From contig CM074758.1 in assembly GCA_037355855.1 (NCBI GenBank), positions 7,227,001 through 7,291,000 on the forward strand: a stretch of 64,000 bases of DNA. The letters run 5' to 3'. Positions 31,834-43,696 of this stretch are shown here, one piece after another (positions within the stretch are counted from its first letter, which is position 1; each line of letters opens with the position of its first letter). This DNA comes from Pseudo-nitzschia pungens. Its lineage: Eukaryota > Bacillariophyta > Bacillariophyceae > Bacillariales > Bacillariaceae. The position numbers and the translations under genes were made by a program. Below the pieces are notes generated by a model, which was not told where the DNA came from, made no database searches, and was given only the letters and a program-made list of their open reading frames with translations.

Positions 31834-33850
31834 TCAGTTTCTTCTCCAAACGGGCTGCCAGAGGCACTTTGTATATGGAGATGAGGCACCGATGACACCT
31901 GGACTGATACGGTCAGTTATCCAAACCGTCGCTGTGTACGGAGGTTATCCAATGAACAAAGGTAGTAACAACTGAAAGCAGTCGAAACCACCGCGGGGCC
32001 ACCGCAAGTTCAATCAGAATCACTCCTTTAAAGACACCAGCAGCCTCGTTGAAAAGATCTCAATCACAGCAAAATTATGCAAGGTTCACCACCCTGTCCC
32101 ACCAGGGCCACTGCATTTTGCTATGTAAAAGATCCTTCCCTTGTGGTTACACCCAACGACGACTCCGACTTGAGGAACCCAACGAAGACTCTGACTTGAG
32201 GAAACCAACGAAGACTCTGACATGAGGAAACCACCATCTCCAGTCTAGAGAGACATTTAGCAACCAGGCATACCTTGATCCAGAGTCATAGTGGAGGTAT
32301 TAGGTTGTTGTCCCTCTCCATGGTATCTCAACAGTGCGCTCGTACAGCTAGTGGTATGATCTCTGGGAGCTACCCAACCACTAGGGTACCTCTGTACATT
32401 GAGTTAGCCCTGAAGAGAATCCCATGGTGACCTTCGATCCAACATTGTTGTGTCAATCCGAAGTATGAATTCAGTTTTGCCAGGATGCAAAACTAGAATT
32501 GTGATCTTTTACTGTTGTTGGAAAATAAAGAAATGAAAATGCTAATTCCACTATTGCAACTGCTGGTGGTGATACTTCCACTATTCTGAGTGTTACTTTC
32601 ATTACTGATCTAGTAGCGTGTTCATTCTGAAACAACTCAGGTTTAATTTGGATACTTCTATATGTACACTTCATTAGAATCACAGAGTACAATTTACAGG
32701 AAATATGAAAAAACCAAAATTGATTCACACTATCACAGAGTACAATTTACAGGAAATATGAAAAAACCAAAATTGATTCACAAAAATTCAGGTTTGAAGT
32801 GGTTACTTCAACATGTACATTTCATTATGCTTACAAAGTACATTTTATAGAAATCATGAAACCATTAAAATTTAATCACAGAAATGTTTATTAGCCAACA
32901 GACACCACTTACAGTCACAAATTGATTCACGTTCCCATTGAACTATCAACAGACAAAACTTAATTTGATCGTGGTCATGTTAATGTACCAACAGACAACA
33001 AATTTAATCACATTAATGTGGTTTACCTTCCAACTGACAACACTTATCAACCCAAAATTTTATCATGTAATTGTTCACCAGACAAACTTTTAATCCCACA
33101 CCAGTAATATTCCATTAATTGATTTACATAAGTCATTTTTCTTTCATATCTACTAACATTCGTCTCTTAGTAGGAGCTAAGGTATGATACACTCTATCGT
33201 TCCTGTTAGAGGACACTACTACCATGCAGTACCATCCCAAAGTACATCAAATACATGTGACATCCAAACCATCCGGTGTTTAGGATTCGGACTTTTTCCG
33301 CAGTCCCAAGGATACATAGGGTGAGGACTATTGGCGGTGGAATGGTTAAAATATTCCATATATTGATTTGCATAGGTCATTTTGTACATTTTCTAGTATA
33401 AAATGGCACCAATGGAGGAAATATGCATGAAATACATGTGACATCCAAACCATCCGGTGTTTAGGATCCGGACTTTTTCCATAGTCCCAACCATACATAG
33501 GGTGAGGACTATTGGCGGTGGAATGGTTAAAATATTCCATATATTCATCATGAAGATGCAAAATAATATACAGATAAAGCAAGCACTAAATAGGACAAAA
33601 AGTGATAGAAGTGGACGTGGCTTGAACCGACAGAAGCACAGAGTGACACAGACGCCAGTGTCACCACTAATTCACAATTGACTTAATGACACCGTCATTT
33701 TTTTCTTTTTTAGCTGATCGTTTAATGCATGTGCTGTACTCAATGAGTGTCTTTCTGTAACGATTTTCGTTCTTCCTTCCTTTATTGACACCACAAGGTA
33801 TTGGTGAAATTAATGATAACAACGTCACGAATATTGCTGTCCTTTCAGAC
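31834..33850. other. Two kilobases without a recognised gene
   Basis: 31834-32460 is moderately GC-rich, contains three CTCYGACWTGAGGAAMCCAACGA units near 32160-32235, and has no long frame. 32461-33850 is AT-rich with repeated ACCAACAGACAA/TTAATCACA motifs. It includes a 53-bp tandem pair (32679-32731, 32732-32784) and a 116-bp direct repeat (33251-33366 and 33432-33547). It could be the left, non-coding part of the transposon encoding the next two genes. Confidence 0.6.
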
Positions 33851-33882
33851 CATGACGAAATCATTATCCTCGTTTTGACGTG

Positions 33883-36800
33883 ATGCCAAACAAAAGAAAG
33901 TATTCCGATGGTGTTAAAGTCCAGGCAGACTTCTACTGTCTGGCATGTTTTAAGAACACGAACACACTGAAAACATTCCGTGGGTACAAAAGAGTGTCTA
34001 AAAACGATCAGTCGTCTTTCAGATATGTATGCAGTGGGCTTACAAGTCACTTGACCAAATCAGGTGAATGCAGCAGTTACTACTATCATAATGTAGCAGA
34101 TAAAACAGCCGCGTCGGTGTTCCAAACGTACCAGACGGGTGGAGGTGCGGGCCGACACAACCCATACAGTTTTTCGTTGACAATGACAGCAAATGGTCCC
34201 CAAGGCGGAGGGGTGTCATCAGATAGAATTTCGACCGGCGACCAGAACGAGAATTTAAATAGGCAAGTGGTACCAGACGTTCTGGTACCACCTATTGAGC
34301 GGAATGTTATACAATCGTATTTAGCAGCAGCAGCAGACGGAAATGAAGAAGCAGACGGAAATGAAGACGAAGACAATGGCGAATGTACACTGATGGATGA
34401 TGCAAATGAACCCAAAAGTACGGAATCGGATGCACTCAATAACATGGAACAGATGTTCCGTTCCAACCTTATACCCGATACAACTCAACAGGTACACGTT
34501 GAAATCAAGCTCATGAATCTAATGTCAAGACATCGGTTGCAATTAGGTACATTTCAATCCATAATGAACTGGGCGAAGGAATGTCAGAACCTCCCTGGTT
34601 TTGATTTCCGTATGGCAAAAGTCAGAAAACGTGAAGTTGTTTTCCGAGAAATACAGAAGCATGTCAAAATACCCAACACAAGATTTGAACCGAAGATAGT
34701 TACATGGCTGCCAGACAAGAAACCAGCTCAGATCTACGTTCGAGATTTTAAAGATGCACTGTATTCTCTTCTATCCAATAGTGAGCTGATGTGTGACGAG
34801 AATCTCTCATTTCCAAGTAAAACAACTCCGCTGCAGCCAGACAATGATCCTGCCATAACGGAAGACACATACATTTCAGAGCTTCATCACGGAACTTGGT
34901 GGACGGACTCGTGGAAGTTAACGTGCCAGCAAAACGCAGAGCCTTCTGAAATTTTGGTACCACTGATTTTTTACATGGACGGGATCAGCCTGGACGCACA
35001 TGGCAGATTGTCTCTGACTCCTCTCAATATGACTCTAGGTATTTTCAGTGTAGAGACAAGAAAACGCCCAGAAGCTTGGACTACTATTTACTTCCATCCA
35101 GACAGCGAATGGGAAAACACCCATCATTCAAGGAAAGCTACAGCGACGGAAGGGGTACAGAACATTCACAATGCGATCGCCGTTGCACTTGAATCGTTGC
35201 GGGAAATTGACGCCGGAGGGGATGGAATTCTGTGGGATTACCTTCCGTATGCAGGGAAAGTATGGAGTGTTAGAATGAAATTTGCGATTGCATATGTTGT
35301 AGGAGATACCGAACTCCATGACAAGCTTTGTGGAAAATACGGATCACGATCGGCCAGGGTTAAAAAACTATGCAGACACTGTGATTGTGCAACATCTGCG
35401 ATCAATAAGCCAGCAGCACAACAACATGTAAAACTGTGGAAACCGGAAGACTTCGAAATACCAAACGGAGAAGATGCAACGGATTATTTCAAACAACAAT
35501 CACACCATCGTATCCAGAACGCATTCCACAGTTTAAATTTTGGGTCAAATCTCAATAACATACATCTGGCAACACCAGGTGAAACACTGCATATGCATCA
35601 ATTAGGGGTAGCCAGGCGATGTGTGGAAGCAATAGAACAACAGTTGGTAAACACTACTGTTGAATGTAAATACGCCATGAACGTAAAGAAAGGGAGGGCG
35701 ACGGTGGAAGCACTTGGCTATATTGCTCAAAGATATGGTGCGCTCCTATCAAGACAATCCGACAGGGATTTTCCTAAAACTAAATTTGGAACGAGCATTA
35801 TGTCCATTGCAAAAAAAGAAGGGAAAGACTACAGCGGTATGCTATTGTGCATCCTTGTAGCACTGGCGTCCGAAGGTGGGCAAGAGATAGTGGGGGATAT
35901 GAGATTTGCAACAACACAAATTGACGTAATTGAACAGATCATATCAATGGAAGAGTTCCTCAAACATGGAAGAATTACTCCAAAAGGTCTCCGGAATCTA
36001 CCAAAAACGATAATTCATTTTATTAACACAATCAATACTGCATGTATTCGGAAGGGAATGGGGACGAGACTCATCAAGAACCATCTGTATTTTCACATCC
36101 CGGAGTACATAAAGTTGTGGGGACATCCACTGGGGTGGGATAGTAGCTTCAGTGAGAGTCATCACAAGACCGAGGTGAAGGCTCCAGCAAAAAACACGCA
36201 GCAAAACGCAGCTACGTTGATTAGCCAAACAACAAAACGACAAACGGAAAAGTTGCTGTTGCGTACTGCCAATATGTGTTACGGGTTGAAGGAAAAGCAG
36301 GAAGACCCGACAGAGAAACCAAGACCAAAGAAAGCCGGGTCTCTATTCAAAATACACCGTGACGGCCAACAAAATAAGGGAAGCATGACGTGGCATAGAA
36401 CATCAAATAAGGACAAACCGTTTTTGCCATCGATAATTCTGGACTTTGTCTGCGATTCGGTGTTGCCGTTACTAGTTGATGGCACATCGGTAGAAGCATT
36501 CACAGAACACAATCGATGGGATTCAACAAACAAGGTCGGATATTTGTTTCGATGCCATCCCTCATACAGATCGACATCTGGGCAAGTGAATGCCGTTTGG
36601 ATGGATTGGGTACTGATCAGTGTTGATTCGAAAGCAATCCCGTGTCAGATTCTATGTTTTCTTGAACTAGATAACCTGAAACGTCCAACGGGTAGAGTGA
36701 ATAATTACCCAATTGAAAACGAAGGTCTTTATGCCGTCGTTAGAAAATTCAAGAAAGAGCCCACAAGGTCGAAGTCAACATTTGTTTCCAGGGGTACTTT

Positions 36801-37041
36801 GGAAGATGGTTTCTTTGTATTCAACACAGACGCAATTTTATCAGATATTGCTGTTGTACCAGAGTTGAATAAAGACGGAAGTATCTTGTCTGCAACCAGG
36901 TGGTTAGTAGTTGCTAATCGTGGAGCTTGGTTGGACAGTTTTGAAGAAAGGAATGAGGGCATGGCTTCTACATCATATGCAACACTTTACAGTCAATGTC
37001 CATTGGCCAAAGACATGGACGACACGGAGGAAGAGGAATGA
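33883..37041 (+). CDS. CACTA/Plavaka-like DDE transposase
   Basis: 1052 residues from ATG 33883 (GTG just before it would add one). Near the N-terminus is a Cys/His cluster (FYCLACF, YVCSGLTSHL, GECSSYYYH), a likely zinc-binding domain, then an acidic linker (about 150-185). The core has LIFYMDGISLDAHGRLSLTP (Asp at about 367), LHMHQLGVARR, and SSFSESHHKTEVKAP, the arrangement seen in Plavaka/EnSpm-type enzymes. It would bind element ends in the nucleus and cut and paste the element. The frame has no lesion. A conserved-looking C-terminal region (GYLFRCHPSYR...VNAVWMDWVLI) is not recognised. The superfamily call rests on motif order only. Confidence 0.6.
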   Translation: MPNKRKYSDGVKVQADFYCLACFKNTNTLKTFRGYKRVSKNDQSSFRYVCSGLTSHLTKSGECSSYYYHNVADKTAASVFQTYQTGGGAGRHNPYSFSLTMTANGPQGGGVSSDRISTGDQNENLNRQVVPDVLVPPIERNVIQSYLAAAADGNEEADGNEDEDNGECTLMDDANEPKSTESDALNNMEQMFRSNLIPDTTQQVHVEIKLMNLMSRHRLQLGTFQSIMNWAKECQNLPGFDFRMAKVRKREVVFREIQKHVKIPNTRFEPKIVTWLPDKKPAQIYVRDFKDALYSLLSNSELMCDENLSFPSKTTPLQPDNDPAITEDTYISELHHGTWWTDSWKLTCQQNAEPSEILVPLIFYMDGISLDAHGRLSLTPLNMTLGIFSVETRKRPEAWTTIYFHPDSEWENTHHSRKATATEGVQNIHNAIAVALESLREIDAGGDGILWDYLPYAGKVWSVRMKFAIAYVVGDTELHDKLCGKYGSRSARVKKLCRHCDCATSAINKPAAQQHVKLWKPEDFEIPNGEDATDYFKQQSHHRIQNAFHSLNFGSNLNNIHLATPGETLHMHQLGVARRCVEAIEQQLVNTTVECKYAMNVKKGRATVEALGYIAQRYGALLSRQSDRDFPKTKFGTSIMSIAKKEGKDYSGMLLCILVALASEGGQEIVGDMRFATTQIDVIEQIISMEEFLKHGRITPKGLRNLPKTIIHFINTINTACIRKGMGTRLIKNHLYFHIPEYIKLWGHPLGWDSSFSESHHKTEVKAPAKNTQQNAATLISQTTKRQTEKLLLRTANMCYGLKEKQEDPTEKPRPKKAGSLFKIHRDGQQNKGSMTWHRTSNKDKPFLPSIILDFVCDSVLPLLVDGTSVEAFTEHNRWDSTNKVGYLFRCHPSYRSTSGQVNAVWMDWVLISVDSKAIPCQILCFLELDNLKRPTGRVNNYPIENEGLYAVVRKFKKEPTRSKSTFVSRGTLEDGFFVFNTDAILSDIAVVPELNKDGSILSATRWLVVANRGAWLDSFEERNEGMASTSYATLYSQCPLAKDMDDTEEEE

Positions 37042-37527
37042 GTAAGAAATAATAATAGTAGTATTTTTTTTTTTTTGGGTAGAGGTAGTAGTGTTAGTAC
37101 TACTAGTAGCTAGTAATTGTAGTAATAATCGAGGTGATAGAGGTAGGTTATTAGCAATAGTACTACTAATAGTAATGTATCTGTACGAAATAAGATGAAG
37201 GAAGAAGTGAACGTTAGAATGTCTGGTACAGAAATTATAAGTGAGGAAAATTGGCGCGGGCCGGAATGCTTCCACCTTGAGAGGATGCAGAGCTTACAGA
37301 GAATAGCGTGTGGAGGATAAGTACTCTTTTGGCAACAGAAAAATGGCGCGGCATGACGGCTTGCATCAATAGAGGAAGCCGTCCAGTAATTTTTTGATGT
37401 GGACATGATTTTTGTTGTTTCTGGTTGTGTGTACTAAACCAAAGTTGGCATCGTTCTCATAGTTGAGTAACACAACTGATTGAAAACAAGTTTTCAGAAA
37501 TTCCATCCATTTACAACCTTAATCACC
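37042..37527. other. Intergenic TAG/GTA-rich stretch
   Basis: Between the transposase and the accessory gene lies a T13 run and a (TAG/GTA)-rich tract at about 37060-37180. No gene is seen; it probably holds the promoter of the next gene. Confidence 0.5.
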
Positions 37528-39223
37528 ATGAATAGAGAAGCATTGGAACTGGCTAAAGAGGCTGGGAGTTATAGTACAGTCTCGGCTAATGTGAACAGTC
37601 CAAGAAAGAATCGCAGTGGATTATCCCTACCCGATCCCAATGTGATAACACCAACTGTGGCGTCGTCGTCGTCACGGAAGCAGCAGCAGCCATCGACGAA
37701 GAAGCAGCAGCAGCCATCGAAGAAGCATCAGCAGCCATCGAAGAAGCAGCAGCATCGGAAAACGAAGAACACAAATAAACCCCAACCCACCAAAACGCCA
37801 ATAGACAATGTGACCTTCAGCACAAGAGGGAATGTGAACTTCAACGCAAACGGGAACGTCATTGTTGCAGAGAATGCAAATATGACAGACCCAAGGACAG
37901 TGAGGAACAGTGGATGGGAGGACACAGTCGCAGAAACGGAGAGACGATTAGCTGAAAAGGAGAAACGATTAGAAGAAAAGGAGAAACGACTAGAAGAGAA
38001 AGAGCGGAAATTGGTTGAAAAAGAGACAGAACTACAACGAGAGGAAAAGGAGAAAGACAACGTCGATAAGGAAGAAATCGACCGGAAACTTAGGATCCAT
38101 CAAGCTACGGTGTTGAGCCAAAGGGTGAGTCAGTATGTAAAGCTAAACATTTTTCAGAGTCATAAATTTGTGGATAAGAAAGAGTCGATCCAAATTCTGA
38201 AAACAATGATGAAGGAGGAAAAGCTTGACCTACCGGAAGGCGTTACCAAAAACGAATTCTACGAATACAACTGGGTGATAATCAGAACGGCGGTAAATAA
38301 CTTGAGAACTGCGGTGCAGTCTTTTGCAGTCTTTAGTTAGGAAGCATTGGATTGGTGAGTGCTAATGCTACTAATGTAAAATGATGCGGGAATGATTGTT
38401 ATAATGAGCAAGTGGATGCCAATACTAACAAGCACATTGTTACCGATATATCGTTCCTGTTACAGATGACTTCAAGAAGGCCAAAACAAGGAGAAACGAA
38501 TGGGTCGTGCCCGAAGGATTTCCTGGCACGCTAAAGCTTATAGAGACGGAGGATGATGATGCTCCCGTCCTGCATCCGAGCTATAGGAAGAAGGAAGGAG
38601 CAGATGACTTTTATTATTTTGCGACCCGCATCTTGGCTGCATTCATGCCATCGGTTTTTTCCCCAACATGGCAAAAAACAAAATTGATTGGTGATATATA
38701 TTCCGTGAGTGATGAGGCATTTGCACTGGTGATAATTCATAACGAATATGCAAGATGGGTGAATTACTTGGAAAGAGTTGATGACAAAAGTATTCCTGAG
38801 GTTAGCAAAAAATATTGTGACCCGAGAAGTGGAAACGAGGAGGGTTGGTCCGAAGCTGGAATAGAAATGTATGAAAGAGTGTGTGAAGAACTGATGGATA
38901 TCCGCTTCCCTGGCTACAACCTAGGGGGAAAAGAAGACAAAGACAAAGACAAGGAAGAAGACGAAGACGAGGAAGAAGACGAGGAAGACATCGAGGCAAG
39001 GGAAAAAGCAAAAATCGAGGCTAAAAAGCAAAAGGAAAAAGTGGTAGATTTTGAAATCGCCATAATGAGACGAATCAACATGGCTTCGAAACGAAAAGGT
39101 GGAGATGGAGTTGTGGCATTACAATCAGATTCTGCTAGTAACAAGACAAAGAGAAAGAAGAGGAGAAAGCATATTGATCCAATAATGAGTAATGAGAGAA
39201 GGAAGTGGTTGGAGGAATTGTAA
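37528..39223 (+). pseudogene. Coiled-coil accessory protein of the CACTA-like element, broken
   Basis: ATG 37528 (MNREALELAKEAGSY). Exon 1 codes for a Gln/Lys/Ser-rich stretch (QQQPSKK repeats), then a long Glu/Lys heptad coiled coil (EKRLEEKEKRLEEKERKL) and a conserved-looking helical region (NEFYEYNWVIIRTAVNNLRTAV). A 10-bp tandem duplication (38315-38334) then shifts the frame to a stop at 38340. With one copy the frame runs on to G38354, across an intron (GTGAGT...TACAG, 38355-38465), into exon 2 (DDFKKAKTRRNEW...), which ends at 39223 with an acidic tract and a basic tail. About 525 residues if unbroken. Its position after the transposase suggests a TNPA-like partner; no domain proves it. 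Confidence 0.6.
38315..38334. repeat. 10-bp tandem duplication in the accessory gene
   Basis: TGCAGTCTTT is repeated exactly (38315-38324, 38325-38334). One copy fewer joins TAVQS to LVRKHWI and then, after the intron, to DDFKKAK in frame. Confidence 0.95.
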
Positions 39224-39311
39224 AATGGATGGTAATATTGAGGTTCGTTAGTGATAGTTTAAATTAAAAGCAATTTGTGATTGGAATACCATAAGGTAGA
39301 CAAAACGATTA

Positions 39312-39835
39312 GGGCACCGTCTCCAAATGATGATCGTTGCGTGTAGAAATGATGGGCGTTGCCTCTTGAAATGATGGGCGTTCCGTCTAGAAACAATTGG
39401 CGTTGCCTCTAAAAATGATGGGCGTTCCGTCTAGAAATGATGGGCATTGCCTCTAAAAATGATGGGGGATGGCTTTAAAAATGATGGGCGTTGCCTCTTG
39501 AAATGATGGGCGTTCCGTCTAGAAACGATGGGCGTTGCCTCTAAAAATGATGGGGGTTGCCTCTTGAAATGATGGGCGTTCCGTCTAGAAACGATGGGCG
39601 TTGCCTCTAAAAATGATGGGGGTTGCCTCTTGAAATGATGGGCGTTGCCGCTTGAAATGATGGGCGTTCCGTCTAGAAACGATGGGCGTTGCCTCTAAAA
39701 ATGATGGACGTTCCGTCTAGAAACGATGGGCGTTGCCTCAAAAAATGATGGACGATGGCTCTAAAATTGATGGACGTTGCCTCAAAAATTAATGGGTGTT
39801 GCCTGTAAAAATGATAGGCATTGCCTCTAGAATAT
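39312..39835. repeat. 22-bp tandem array (GATGGGCGTTGCCTCTAAAAAT)
   Basis: More than twenty imperfect units alternating GATGGGCGTTGCCTCT and GATGGGCGTTCCGTCTAG types. Arrays of short subterminal repeats are common near the ends of CACTA-like elements, so this may be the right subterminal region of the element coding for the two preceding genes. 39836-39950 holds ACGTCT...AGACGT inverted 6-mers (39927-39951) at the junction with retroposon X. Confidence 0.9.
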
Positions 39836-39950
39836 TTATGGTACGGGACTGAAAAAATTGAGCCAGGGACAAGGATGAGGTCAAAAATTTAACCCCAAAA
39901 GGACCCGGCACAAAAATTTTCGACCCACGTCTAAAATCAGTTATCAGACG

Positions 39951-40554
39951 TAGGAACATAAGTGAAAACACTTAGGGTCCAGCAGGGCAATGGACTTGAA
40001 AACAGATGACAGAATTTCTTTTTTAAAAAAAGATTCCTACAGTGGAAGGGGCTGTTCGTGAACTTCGACTTGAAAAGACTTAAGAGGACTCAGCAAGGAA
40101 CTTCGAAGAATGTAGAACATTAAGTGAGAATCACTTAAGCAGCTTGGAAACAGTGTAGAACATTAAGTATAAGATATACTTAAGGGCCTTGGAATGGAGC
40201 TGGGAAACAGATCGAAGCGAAGCAGAAATACAACGTTGTTGTCGGTTTTGCTGTACGGTAGAATCTGTACTGGAAGTGCTGTAGAAAATTATGTGTCGGT
40301 TTGCTGCTGCTGCTGCTGCTCGATCGGCCGCCGAGTGGTGAATTGGCAACCAAAGCAACCAAACGAAGCATCCAGCAACTGAACCGATAGCAGAAACGAA
40401 GAGCGCAGGTCTTGGTTAATACATGTAGGTCCTGGGGTTGTGATTGGGGGTGTATAAGGGAGCGAGATATCGCATGGTAAAGTTGTGTAGAAATCTACGT
40501 ATTTTTAGTACTGGAACATCGGAACGTCGGACAAAATGCGCTTCGCGCAAATTG
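39951..40554 (-). mobile_element. Retroposon X, 5' part, minus orientation
   Basis: Reading leftwards from 40554 it begins CAATTTGCGCGAAGCGCATTTTG, the same 5' end as the copies at 56135 and 62741, and follows them for about 600 bp including the first hairpin repeat. It breaks at CCTAC (39951). Its 5' end is fused to the LINE RNase H frame at 40555, so it truncates the LINE. The rest of X is absent or displaced by the repeat array on the left. Confidence 0.9.
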
Positions 40555-42773
40555 TAACCTTGTAGGACGTGGAAAGGGGTTTGTAACAGGGAGTGTGACT
40601 GGGGAAGTGCACCAGCTGCACCAATTGCCAATTCAGAGGAGATGGAAGCATCAAGAGATTGGTCTTGTTCAGCATCAAGGGTACCCCCAGGACCATGGAG
40701 TCGTTCATTCCTATAGGTCCAAAGATCCCAGGAGGTAAGAAAGAACTGATGGATGATAGCTGTAGCCCAACGTTTGGGAGAGCGCTTGCTTCCAATGTGG
40801 GAGTAGTAGTCAGCCTGGATTTGATACCAGCGAGTAGACCACCTACCCAGAAGCCAGTTGTGCCAGCCAATAGTCCTCTGTGCTCTGACAGCAGAAGCAA
40901 TTGCAAGTGAGTAGGATGATGGATAAATTCTCTGGCCCTTCCGAACTCTGGTGAGAAGATCCACAATGGCAGCCACCAATGTTGGATCAGTTTGTTCAAC
41001 TTCAAGCCTCTTCTGCAGGGGTCCCGTGAAGGCAGACACACTGTGCCTGACAGCCCCAGGATCCTTGCAGGAGAGCACATGAGAAACCTTCTCGTTGTCT
41101 GCATCACACAATGGGCACCTGGAGTGATCCTGATACTGGTAGTGAAGGAGTTGGTTGCCAACACCAATACTGCCAGAAGCAAACTTGACAAACCACCTTT
41201 GCATGCCAGGAGGTAGACGCTTGAAGGCACTCAGATGGGCACACCAATGGATGGAACCCAAAACAGGTTGTGGAATGGGAATGTCATGGTGGGTCTGCCA
41301 ATATTGAAGAAGAGGAGGACCAGAAATGGCAACATGCAAAGCATTTTGATCAAACCTTGAGCACTTGCTTCCATTGAGAGAAAAAGCCCAGGGCTCAAAC
41401 ACAAGTCTGGGATAGTGATGGGCAGAAGCTCTATGGACAGAGAGAAATGCCTTTGCCATGCTGTCTACCTGGTGATTGCGAAGGGCCCACCAATCAAGAA
41501 AGATTCCAGCTTGATGGCCCTGAACCCACTGAAAGTGCACAGAGATTGGCAGGGCAGAAATCATGTTTCTGATGACATAAACATAATCAAAAGACTTCTG
41601 GGAAATAACCAATGGCCATGATCCCTCAGCCTGTTTGAGAGCTGTGTCACCATCCAGAGCAATAGTGATAGAGCCAGAAGCAATATCAAAAAGACTCACC
41701 AGAGCAGTGCAGCAGGTGAGAACCCCAATGATTCCTGCCAGTTCACTCCTGTAGGAAGATTGATCCTCAGGGGATCCACTGACAAAATTACAGCCAGTGA
41801 GGAACAATGAAGCTGACTTGGTGGAGGTATTGGGGGACAAAATGAAAGCAGAAGTTCCTCTGAGAAGGTCCGGATCAAATGAACCATCACATACAGCACT
41901 GGCGGTACCACTCTCAATAGCATCAACAAGGTGCTGACAGCCAGCCTGTGGTAGGGAATATTTGTGGAGAAGTACCCTTGGAGACGCACAGAGTGAATCA
42001 AAGGCATCTACTGGGGAGTCTGGAAGAGAATCATATGGATTGTACTCCAGAGGATCCATGTCAGGAGGTTCGGAAACAAAGGCTGAGGACCCAACAACGC
42101 GTACAACGTGGCCACAAATAACAGGGCAGACAAGTACATCAGCACAGGCTGGTTTGTCAGGAATGAGTTCAGAAGTGACCCTGTATCTGCCCCTGCCCTG
42201 GGAGGTGCTCACAATCCAGCCAGTAGAAGTTTTGAAGAATATTCTGTTGGTGGATGGAGACAAAAACCAAGGCCAAAGAGAAGCTGTCTGGGGAGAGAGC
42301 CAATGCCCAAGATGAAAAGAAGGAGCCAGTGCCCTGGCTGCAGGGGGTGGACAGGGGGGAAGAAAACAGGTCTGAAGAGCCTTAGTCCATAAGCGCTGTG
42401 CTGCTGGAGGCCAGGATGGAGGACATCTGGGCCAGTCAAGATGATCCCTCAAGTGATTGGAGGATGTCAGCTGGAAGGCCATGGGAGAGATTCTTTTCCC
42501 ATCTGGAGTACAAATGTCAGCAAGGGAAATAGCCTTGAGGGACATGCGCATGTGATTCAAGAGGGACAAGTCAGCACCTCTGAAGCCAGAGTTGACAAAG
42601 GCTTGCATGAGATAACAGTCATTGGAACGTAACAGTGGTAGGTCTGGGAAGTCTTCAAACAAGCTCACAGGGTGAACAGAGAAAAACTTCCACACATGTT
42701 TGTACCAGCAGGGAGTGACGTATGAAGCAAAGGGATGATAGGGCGTGACACCAAGATGGAGAGGAAGTCCAAG
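40555..42773 (-). pseudogene. LINE ORF2, C-terminal part with RNase H and zinc motif (truncated)
   Basis: Continues the RT frame after the copia insertion (RLEL|GLPLHLGVTP at the join). The RNase H domain has CDGSFD, YRSELAG, ALDGD and WVQGHQ, giving the D-E-D and His pattern that degrades RNA in RNA-DNA hybrids. Further on comes a Cys/His motif (RCPLCDADNEKVSHVLSC) like the terminal zinc motif of many LINE proteins. The end is lost: after HVLQGY the frame runs into retroposon X. The truncated LINE copy at 54908-55662 shows that the original had about 40 more residues and then a 3' UTR. Confidence 0.93.
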
Positions 42774-43696
42774 TATGAAGATATTCAAGGTGGTGCTATG
42801 ATCTGTGCTAAGGCTTCTGCGTAGGAGAGTGTACTGGGGCTACAGGCAGCAGCCCCCAGTAACTGACTAACAGGTGCTGAGCTGAGTGCTAGAGCTGTGT
42901 GCTAATTGCTAGCATACAGGCTCAGCAACAGGCTTAGCAACAGGCTTAGCAACAGGCTTAGCAACAGGCTTAGCAACAGGCTTAGCAGCAGGCTTAGCAG
43001 CAGAACTATCCTGTTTAGTATGGATGCTAGCAGAATTACTAGGGTCGCCGCGTACGATTTGTACCAATCGTACGTACCCCGAGTAAAGCACCTTTTGTGG
43101 TGTAGCCAAATGCTACAGGGTTAGGGTTGCTAAGGCTGCGAGATACTGAAAGATGCTAGCCTACCATGATACCATGCTAAGATACGATACTACCGCCGGG
43201 GTCGGGTCATTGGTGTATAATATGTACCATGACCGCATACCCGGCCCAAACAGTTACCCAACGCGCTAGCATAAGCGAGCTAGCGCTAGCGCACGATTCG
43301 ATCTAATTAAGCGATACTCCGATTCGCTACCCGTAGAATACAGTACCAGAGCTACAGAGCTCTGTTATTATACGAGTTATCGGAGCGCTGTCACGATACA
43401 GAGCTGAGCGCTTTGGCTCAGCTCCCTTTTATTCACTCTTTCTTTTATACTCTAAAATAAACACACCTATCATGCCCTCCTTTCGATCGATTCCGATGTA
43501 CCTCTAGGGAAGTGCCTTGTATTGCTTGAGCGTATGCAATAGACCTTGAACAGTCCACTGTAGACTCACGATTTGCCAGGACTTTATGTATTATTATTGT
43601 TAAGGCTTTTGCCTATTTTTCAATACGTAGTATGAGAAGATTCATCTACAAGTCGATTAAGTTCCCGAAGACCGCTGACGAGCGGATATCAACACA
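42774..43696 (+). repeat. 5' LTR of the copia element
   Basis: Contains seven or so tandem 12-bp AACAGGCTTAGC units (about 42921-43000), a 9-bp inverted repeat CGTACGATT-N6-AATCGTACG (43051-43074) and the hairpin CAGAGCT-ACAG-AGCTCTG (43347-43364). All three features are shared by the solo LTR at 4177-5144; the hairpin has a compensatory base change there. Confidence 0.97.

Noticed and set aside
39312..39835. CRISPR-like or coding array
   Set aside because: 22-bp units are contiguous and imperfect, with no spacers; treated as a tandem or subterminal repeat.
42774..43696. Three unrelated solo insertions of the LTR family
   Set aside because: 42774-43696 and 51837-52747 are the two LTRs of one element: the outer flanks share CAAG and join the LINE frame. 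Only 4177-5144 is a solo LTR.
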